From assembly GCA_051747405.1 (NCBI GenBank), contig JBNJGC010000078.1, positions 1-11,559 of the forward strand: a stretch of 11,559 nucleotides of DNA. The letters run 5' to 3'. Each line of letters opens with the position of its first letter. The first letter of the stretch is position 1. A program made the position numbers and the translations under genes. The notes beneath the pieces are model-generated. The model was not told the origin of the DNA. It made no database searches and was given only the letters and a program-made list of their open reading frames with translations. This stretch comes from JAPHTQ01 sp051747405 (lineage in GTDB: Bacteria; Pseudomonadota; Gammaproteobacteria; Thiohalomonadales; Thiohalomonadaceae). Of this stretch, positions 6,723 to 11,559 are shown piece after piece.

Positions 6723-9700
6723 TTAGCCCTCCAGCGCCGCACGTGCCCGGTGCAGGAACGGCAGTGCGCCCTGGCGCTCGGCGGTTGTGAGTGCCTGCCG
6801 GTAGGCCTCGCGCGCTGCGACGGATTCGCCGCGTCTTTTCAGGGCGTCGCCCCGGAAGCGGTGAAGTTCGGCCAGCAGGAAGTTGTCCTGATAGCGCTCG
6901 CTGATACTCAGGGCACGGTCGATCACTTCAAGCTGGGCGCTCGGCTTGTCACGCACACCGCAGGCTTCGGCCAGCATGCTGTGGTAGGTCATGGCGATGC
7001 TCGGCATGACTTGGGCCACCAGGTCGATGGCGGCCTCAATCTCGCCGATCCCCTCTGCCCGGCCTTCACCCACGGCCATGGCCCAGCCGCGGATCGCCTG
7101 TCCGCTCGCCTCCCACAGCGCGAAGTGGTAGTCACGCCCGTGCTGTAGCAGCCGTTCGGCCAGCGGTAGTGCAGCGGCGGCATCCCCTTTCATGCGTTCG
7201 AGGAAGGCGGCGAAGGCCAGTGCATAGCCGAGTGGTCCAGGGCGGTTACCCGCCTGCTCAAGAGTGGCCTGGAGCGCACGATGGGAGAGCGCCTCGTCGC
7301 CGCGCAGCCAGCCGTTCCAGGCGAGAAACGCCTGGGCCATGACGCCGGCATCGTCGATGGTATCGATGGGCGGCTGGTTGCCGCCGGGTTGTTGGTAGAA
7401 CGCGCTGGCCTTCTGCAGGGAGTCGGCTGCCTGGCCCTGCTCACCCAGCCAGAGCTGGTTGTTGCCCAGTGCCCACCAGGCCAGTGCTTGTAGCCCCGCA
7501 TGTCCGCTACGTTGGGCCAGGGTGACCAGCTGTCGCGCCTTGTTGCGTCCGGCAATATGCCCTCCACGGGTGCTGGAGCCGAGCCACTCCCCCCAGCGCA
7601 CTGCGAAGACCTTCTCCTGTGATGTCTTTGTCTCCAGCAGCTGGTGGGCCCGGTCGAAACAGGCTGCGGCCGCCGGGGAGCCATACCCCTCCAACATAAA
7701 CAGTACGGTGCCGCGTAGTACCTGCAGCTCACGCTCCAGCGCTGCCGGGTGGAGCGCAGGGGGGAGCTGTGAGACCTGTTCGAGGCCGTGGCGAAGGTGG
7801 GTCTCCGCCTCCACCAGCGCCCCCTGGTAGAGGGCGCGTCGGCCCGCCTTGAGCCACCAACCGGCGGCATCCACCGGTGCCCGTGCCCGGGCATAGTGCC
7901 AGGCGATGCGTTCCGGCTGTTGTGAGCTCAGAGTGTCGCCGGTCGTTGTCAGCAGTTTGGCCGCCCGAAAGTGCAGCGCTTCGCGTTCGGTGCCGATCAG
8001 CGTGCTGTAGGCGGCGTCCTGATAGAGGGCATGGTGGAAGCGTAGCTGTTCGCTATCGGCCATGCGCACCAGAACCTTCTCATCGAGCAGCTGTTGCAGC
8101 GGGGCATCCATCGTTTCGCTATTGGCGTAGAGGCCCCGCAGCTGGGTGAGGTGAAACTCGCGCCCGAGCACCGCGGCGCACTGGGCCAAGCGCTTGGCCG
8201 GACCGAGCCGATCCAGCCGCGCCAGCAGCAGGCCGCCGAGACGCAACGTCAGCCCCGTCTTCGCTTCAGGTGTGTCGCGCACGGAGCGGGCCAGCTCTTC
8301 GATGAACAGAGGGACCCCTTCGGCGCGTGTGACGATGGAGTCGAGCAGCGGTGCAGGCAGGGCATGGTCGGTCAGCGCCTGTACCAGCGCTCTGGCCGGC
8401 GCGTCCGCCAGCCGCGGTAATGTGATGCAGCCGTCCAGTGGCGCGAGCTGGTTCGTGTCGAACTCCGGCCTTGCCGTCAGCAGCAGCAAGAGGCGCGGGT
8501 GGCGGCTGATAAAGCCGTGTAGCAACGCCAGGGTGGAGGGATCGGCCCAGTGGAGGTCCTCGATCGCGATCACCATGGGGCCCTGGCGCGCTGTATGACG
8601 CACCAGGGTCGATACCGCACGCAGCAGCTGCTGTCCCAAGCCCGCAGGAACCAGTGTCTCCTCGCTCTCCTGATCACACAGCAGGCGGGCAAAGAGGGCG
8701 AGGCGCCGGGCGCCTGCCCGGGTGTGTCCGGCACAGAGCGGACGCAGCTTCTCTCTGCACACCGGCGGTGTGTCGTCGGCATCCAGGCCGCTCAGGCGTT
8801 GTAACAGATCGGTCAGGGGGTGGTAGGGGCGCCCTTCATCCCGGCTCAGGCAGCGCAGTGAAAAGCGCGTCGGACGTCCGTCCAGCGAGGCGTTGAACGC
8901 CTCCAGCAGACGCGACTTGCCGGCGCCCGGTTCGCCTCGCACCAGCAGCACACGAGCGCTCCCCGCCTGCACCTCACGCCAGGCCGAGTGCAGAGCCGAG
9001 AGCTCACTGTCGCGACCGATAAAGGGGGCAGCCTGTGACGCTACGGCAGTGATGCTGCTCCGTTCACGCTCTGCCGTGACCCGGTAGCGCCCCTCTCCCT
9101 CGGCCTCCAGCTCGAAACCGTCTTGCAGTAGCGCCGCGGTACCGTCGCTGACCAGCGGCTGATTATCCCTGGCGAGCGCGGCCAGGCGCATGGCGGTACT
9201 GGTAACCCTGTCTCCTCGGTCGGGGGACCAGGGGTCGGCAAGGGTCAGGGCGGAGTGTACGCCGATCGTCACCACCGCTTCGCTGCTGCGGGCGTGGTGG
9301 GCCATCGCCAGTGCGGTGGATACCGCCTGGCGGGCGTCGTCCTCCCGAACGAGCGGGCTGCCGAAGTAGGCCAGCAAGCCACCGGCGTGGGTGCGTACGA
9401 TGTGGCCGCCACGTTCGCCGGCCAGGCTTGCCAACTCCTCCCCGAGGGTCTCCAGCAGCGCGGCCTGGTACTCCAGATCGGCGCTCTCCGCCACGCTGTA
9501 GTGGGCATACAGTGCACTCAGGTAGCGAAACTCACTGCCCTCATCCCCCGATGGCGCGCTGCCGCAGAGCTCTTGCACCAGCTTGACTGTCTCCGCCTCC
9601 GGTTCAAGTCCGCTGTGGTCTTGCAGATGCCGTCGCAGCAGTTCGAAACGCTCCTTGATGGCACTGCTCTGCCCAAGGTCCGCCAGCAGGCGCATCAACT

Positions 9701-10331
9701 CACGCTGACCCGTCTCGTCCAGCGGGTCGATGGCCACCCACCGTTCGGCGAACGGCAGCGCCGCTTCGGAGCGCCCCCTTTGCCGATGGAACGAGAGGGC
9801 GGTTCGGGCCAACAGCAGTGCGTGGTTGCGCAGGCGGGCGCGCCAGTCCAGTACCCAGCCGTTGAACTCCTCGCATCCGGGTAGTTCGAGCCCGGCCAGG
9901 AACGGTCCGGTGTAGAGGCGCAGTGCCTGCTCGGTCCTGTTGGCCCTTGCACTGTCGGTGACCTCAGTCGGGGTCTCCAGGAGCTGGTGTGCATCCGACT
10001 GCAGGGGGAGCGCCGGATTGAACCTGAGCCGGTTCACCTGGGTGAGGCAGAGTGGGGTGTCGCCCTGGCCTAGCAGACTGTTGAGGCGGGAGAGGGCGGT
10101 GCGCAGGTTCGCCCGACCGACGTCCTGTGGATGATCGGGCCACAGCAACTGCGCCAGATATTCGCGTCGGTGCGAGCTGTGCTGCTCGAACACCAGATAG
10201 GTAAACAGCGCGCGCATTTTATCGTAGGAGAAGCGTAGTGCCTCACCGTCACGCTCCACTTCGAAGCCACCCAGGACGCGGAGGTACAGGGGCTTCTGGC
10301 TGTTCATCTTCTCTGCAACCGAATCGCTCAT
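6723..10331 (-). CDS. SARP/BTAD-type regulator with degenerate cyclase domain, AAA ATPase and TPR-like tail
   Basis: Large 1202-aa regulator. In order: an OmpR/SARP-like winged helix (about 14-108, LRVLGGFEVERDGE through LRTALSRLNSLLG); a bacterial transcriptional activator domain of helical repeats (about 112-258); a class III cyclase-like domain (about 267-418); an AAA/STAND-type ATPase (about 436-690) with Walker A GEPGAGKS at 466-473, Walker B VIAIEDLHWAD at 587-597 and LLLTARPEF at 616-624; then about 500 residues of TPR-like helical repeats. The cyclase-like domain cannot be catalytic: the first metal-Asp motif reads YLSALYAHYS, and the usual GDG reads AGG in THAGGLLAYFGSP (315-326). 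The architecture suggests a ligand- or protein-gated transcription factor. ATG 10331 is chosen because the winged helix begins just after it; the open frame extends to 10475, but those codons overlap the ankyrin gene and are low-complexity. ATG 10307 is the alternative. Target genes are unknown. Confidence 0.88.
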   Translation of the reverse strand: MSDSVAEKMNSQKPLYLRVLGGFEVERDGEALRFSYDKMRALFTYLVFEQHSSHRREYLAQLLWPDHPQDVGRANLRTALSRLNSLLGQGDTPLCLTQVNRLRFNPALPLQSDAHQLLETPTEVTDSARANRTEQALRLYTGPFLAGLELPGCEEFNGWVLDWRARLRNHALLLARTALSFHRQRGRSEAALPFAERWVAIDPLDETGQRELMRLLADLGQSSAIKERFELLRRHLQDHSGLEPEAETVKLVQELCGSAPSGDEGSEFRYLSALYAHYSVAESADLEYQAALLETLGEELASLAGERGGHIVRTHAGGLLAYFGSPLVREDDARQAVSTALAMAHHARSSEAVVTIGVHSALTLADPWSPDRGDRVTSTAMRLAALARDNQPLVSDGTAALLQDGFELEAEGEGRYRVTAERERSSITAVASQAAPFIGRDSELSALHSAWREVQAGSARVLLVRGEPGAGKSRLLEAFNASLDGRPTRFSLRCLSRDEGRPYHPLTDLLQRLSGLDADDTPPVCREKLRPLCAGHTRAGARRLALFARLLCDQESEETLVPAGLGQQLLRAVSTLVRHTARQGPMVIAIEDLHWADPSTLALLHGFISRHPRLLLLLTARPEFDTNQLAPLDGCITLPRLADAPARALVQALTDHALPAPLLDSIVTRAEGVPLFIEELARSVRDTPEAKTGLTLRLGGLLLARLDRLGPAKRLAQCAAVLGREFHLTQLRGLYANSETMDAPLQQLLDEKVLVRMADSEQLRFHHALYQDAAYSTLIGTEREALHFRAAKLLTTTGDTLSSQQPERIAWHYARARAPVDAAGWWLKAGRRALYQGALVEAETHLRHGLEQVSQLPPALHPAALERELQVLRGTVLFMLEGYGSPAAAACFDRAHQLLETKTSQEKVFAVRWGEWLGSSTRGGHIAGRNKARQLVTLAQRSGHAGLQALAWWALGNNQLWLGEQGQAADSLQKASAFYQQPGGNQPPIDTIDDAGVMAQAFLAWNGWLRGDEALSHRALQATLEQAGNRPGPLGYALAFAAFLERMKGDAAAALPLAERLLQHGRDYHFALWEASGQAIRGWAMAVGEGRAEGIGEIEAAIDLVAQVMPSIAMTYHSMLAEACGVRDKPSAQLEVIDRALSISERYQDNFLLAELHRFRGDALKRRGESVAAREAYRQALTTAERQGALPFLHRARAALEG

Positions 10332-10374
10332 CGGCGGAAGTATACCCGAGATCGTTGCGGCCCGAGGGGGGCCA

Positions 10375-11046
10375 TTACGGCGCCTTCTGTCTGCCGGCGG
10401 CGGCGATGAGCCGCTCCAGGATGGCCGTCCGCCCTTCACGGGCGGCGATGGTGAGCGCGGTATTGCCGTCGCCATCGGTCTGGTTGGCGGGCACGCCGCC
10501 CTCCAGCAGGGTGTCGACCACCGGCAGCCGGCCCTTTTTCACCGCCCAGGTCAGGGCCGTGTTGCCGCTGCTGTCGCGGATGTTCGCGTCGGCGCCGTTC
10601 TCCATCAGCCGGGCCACGCACTCGGCGTGCCCCTCGCGGGCGGCCCAGATGAGCGCGGTCCAGCCCATGCTAGAGTCCTGTAGGTCGATCCGGGCGCCGT
10701 GGTCGATGAGTAGCTGAATGAGTTTAGGGTGGTCGTTGCCGGCGGCGAACATCACGGCGCTGTAGAGACCCTGATCGGTATCGTCCGGATCGGCGCCCAA
10801 CTCCAGCAGCCGTTTGGCGATCGCATAGTGGCCGTGTTCGGCGGCCTTGAGCAGCGGGGTGAAGAGGCAGTGATCGCGGGCGTTGATCGCGGCGCCGCGT
10901 TCGATAAGCGCCTCCACCTCGGCCAGATCACCGGCTTCGGCGGCGAGGATGAGCGGTGTCTGCCCCTTCTCATTGCGTTCGTTGGGGTCGCTGCAGGCGA
11001 TAAAAAATGGGAGTAGCAGTAGGATTAACAGGTGGCGCAGGGGCAT
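10375..11046 (-). CDS. Ankyrin-repeat lipoprotein
   Basis: Protein of 223 aa. A short signal (MPLRHLL then a Leu-rich core) ends in FFIAC, a lipobox with Cys at 18. The following Ser-Asp is not the classic inner-membrane Asp+2 signal, so an outer-membrane anchor facing the periplasm is likely. Residues 27 to about 219 form six ankyrin repeats of about 33 residues, for example GQTPLILAAEAGDLAEVEAL, GWTALIWAAREGHAECVARL and GNTALTIAAREGRTAILERL. Ankyrin repeats bind other proteins; no partner is evident. ATG 11046 is the only workable start because an in-frame stop lies two codons upstream (11053-11055), although no clear Shine-Dalgarno is visible. It is the first gene of the minus-strand series, 43 bp before the regulator, and could be co-transcribed with it. 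Confidence 0.9.
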   Translation of the reverse strand: MPLRHLLILLLLPFFIACSDPNERNEKGQTPLILAAEAGDLAEVEALIERGAAINARDHCLFTPLLKAAEHGHYAIAKRLLELGADPDDTDQGLYSAVMFAAGNDHPKLIQLLIDHGARIDLQDSSMGWTALIWAAREGHAECVARLMENGADANIRDSSGNTALTWAVKKGRLPVVDTLLEGGVPANQTDGDGNTALTIAAREGRTAILERLIAAAGRQKAP

Positions 11047-11218
11047 GGGCGTTCAGGTTGGTATAAACATCGGAAAACGGGGGCAGAGGTCATCGCAAGC
11101 GGTGCCCCACTTCTGATGGTTGCTCAGGTCTTGGTCGCTGTCGGTCGTTCTCTCGGGGTACGTGGGTTGTTCTCCAGTGGAACGGGTAACGCTGTTCAGC
11201 AGTGATCGCGTTGTAATA

Positions 11219-11247
11219 ATCATATAAGTTGGAAGAGAGAGTCACAA
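11219..11247 (-). promoter_or_regulatory. Predicted sigma-70 promoter for the ankyrin gene
   Basis: On the minus strand, TTGTGA (11242-11247) and TATGAT (11219-11224) are separated by exactly 17 bp. The -10 box matches TATAAT at 5 of 6 positions and the -35 box matches TTGACA at 4 of 6. It sits in the most AT-rich part of this intergenic region. Transcription would start near 11212 and give a leader of about 165 nt before the ankyrin ATG, which is long. The match was found by eye. Confidence 0.45.
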
Positions 11248-11332
11248 GCAGACATGGTTAAGATTTTCTCATGCTGAACTCATACCGTGCGACGGTTATC
11301 TACAGCAGCGTTAAGGTTCGTGGCCAGAGTGG

Positions 11333-11354
11333 TGCTAGGTCTCGCAATCTAGCA
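11333..11354. repeat. Short inverted repeat upstream of the cytochrome-like gene
   Basis: TGCTAG (11333-11338) and CTAGCA (11349-11354) are perfect 6-bp inverted arms around a 10-bp centre, ending 50 bp before the ATG at 11405. A possible -10 box TATGCT lies just downstream at 11364-11369, but it has no good -35 partner. The repeat could be an operator for an activator or repressor that compensates for the weak -35. An arm of 6 bp can arise by chance, so confidence is low. Confidence 0.25.
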
Positions 11355-11404
11355 ATGATCGACTATGCTTATTCCACTTAGACTGGGGCGAAAGGGGATA
11401 GGCG

Positions 11405-11559
11405 ATGCGAACTTTTTTATGGCTACTGGCGATCTTTTCGCTGTGTTTTTCCCTAGCCGGTTATGCCGGTTCGCAGCGTCCGGCCTGGGACGCGAATGTT
11501 CCGCAGGATGATCCGCTTTCCCACGGCGGTCGATTGTATGACAAGTGGTGGGCTGAACT
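11405..11559 (+). CDS. Exported protein, probably c-type cytochrome-like (3' end cut by window edge)
   Basis: Only the first 51 codons are in the window. ATG 11405 is preceded by a purine-rich AAAGGGGATA about 7 nt away, which can serve as a Shine-Dalgarno. Residues 1-22 form a signal peptide (MRTFLWLLAIFSLCFSLAGYA). The mature start contains PLSHGGRLYDKWWAEL, which resembles the opening of exported c-type cytochromes of sulfur-oxidising and related proteobacteria, where a GGxLYDxWW segment precedes a CxxCH haem motif. No haem motif is visible here because the sequence ends too early, so the cytochrome call is recognition of the N-terminus only. The gene is divergent from the ankyrin gene and is the only plus-strand gene in the window. 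Confidence 0.6.
   Translation, partial: MRTFLWLLAIFSLCFSLAGYAGSQRPAWDANVPQDDPLSHGGRLYDKWWAE

Larger units (their letters stand above)
11047..11404. other. Divergent intergenic control region
   Basis: This 358-bp stretch separates the ankyrin gene (minus) from the cytochrome-like gene (plus). It holds the predicted minus-strand promoter at 11219-11247, the 6-bp inverted repeat at 11333-11354 and the probable ribosome site of the cytochrome-like gene. It is visibly more AT-rich than the coding DNA. I see no tRNA, riboswitch, terminator or credible complete small gene in it. The roughly 165-nt leader of the ankyrin transcript (11047-11212) has no feature I can name. Confidence 0.6.

Noticed and set aside
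10339..10344. TATACT on the minus strand just before the regulator ATG as a -10 box
   Set aside because: No -35 match lies 16-18 bp upstream, and the message would start almost at the ATG.
10359..10373. GGCCC/GGGCC hairpin next to the ankyrin stop as a terminator
   Set aside because: The stem is only 5 bp and no T-tract follows on the minus strand.
10332..10475. N-terminal extension of the large regulator to 10475
   Set aside because: The added 48 residues are low-complexity Pro/Arg/Ser, overlap the ankyrin coding sequence, and precede the natural start of the winged-helix domain.
11047..11100. Short reading frames in the ankyrin leader as a leader peptide
   Set aside because: Only very short or overlapping out-of-frame frames are present, with no ribosome site or codon pattern to support them.

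Overview
The window reads as chromosomal DNA of a GC-rich gammaproteobacterium. Basis: the RecG, RidA and FlhG/FleN-like proteins look gammaproteobacterial, and ridA close to recG is a gammaproteobacterial arrangement. The truncated cytochrome-like gene at the right edge hints at a Chromatiales-like or sulfur-oxidising relative, but this is inference only. I see no transposase, integrase, tRNA, rRNA or CRISPR array.

Eight genes on the minus strand fill almost the whole window and are transcribed right to left. In order of transcription they are: an ankyrin-repeat lipoprotein (11046-10375); a 1202-residue regulator with a SARP/BTAD-type N-terminus, a catalytically dead cyclase-like domain, an AAA ATPase and a helical repeat tail (10331-6723); a FlhG/MinD-like ATPase (6595-5759); RidA (5699-5313); a CHASE2 adenylate cyclase (5299-3461); a periplasmic SH3 protein (3464-2943); an M48 lipoprotein metalloprotease (2943-2083); and recG (from about 2057 past the left edge). 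A plus-strand gene starts at 11405 and runs off the right edge. It encodes an exported protein that resembles a c-type cytochrome family. The 358 bp between it and the ankyrin gene is the divergent control region.

The most striking part is the block from ridA to recG. The cyclase, SH3 and M48 genes overlap by 3-4 bases at their stop/start codons, which suggests coupled translation. The cyclase has a predicted periplasmic sensor and a cytoplasmic active site. The SH3 protein has a signal peptide and the protease has a lipobox. Together they suggest an envelope-sensing unit signalling through cAMP. Upstream in the same direction lies a second protein with a class III cyclase fold, but its metal-binding residues are lost and it is fused to a DNA-binding regulator. 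An active cyclase, a dead cyclase-like domain, a membrane-targeted MinD-like ATPase and two lipoproteins on one strand may or may not form one pathway; the sequence alone only shows proximity and orientation.

Minus-strand promoters are proposed at 11219-11247 (ankyrin gene and possibly the regulator) and 6631-6660 (flhG-like gene and possibly everything to recG). I found no convincing intrinsic terminator.
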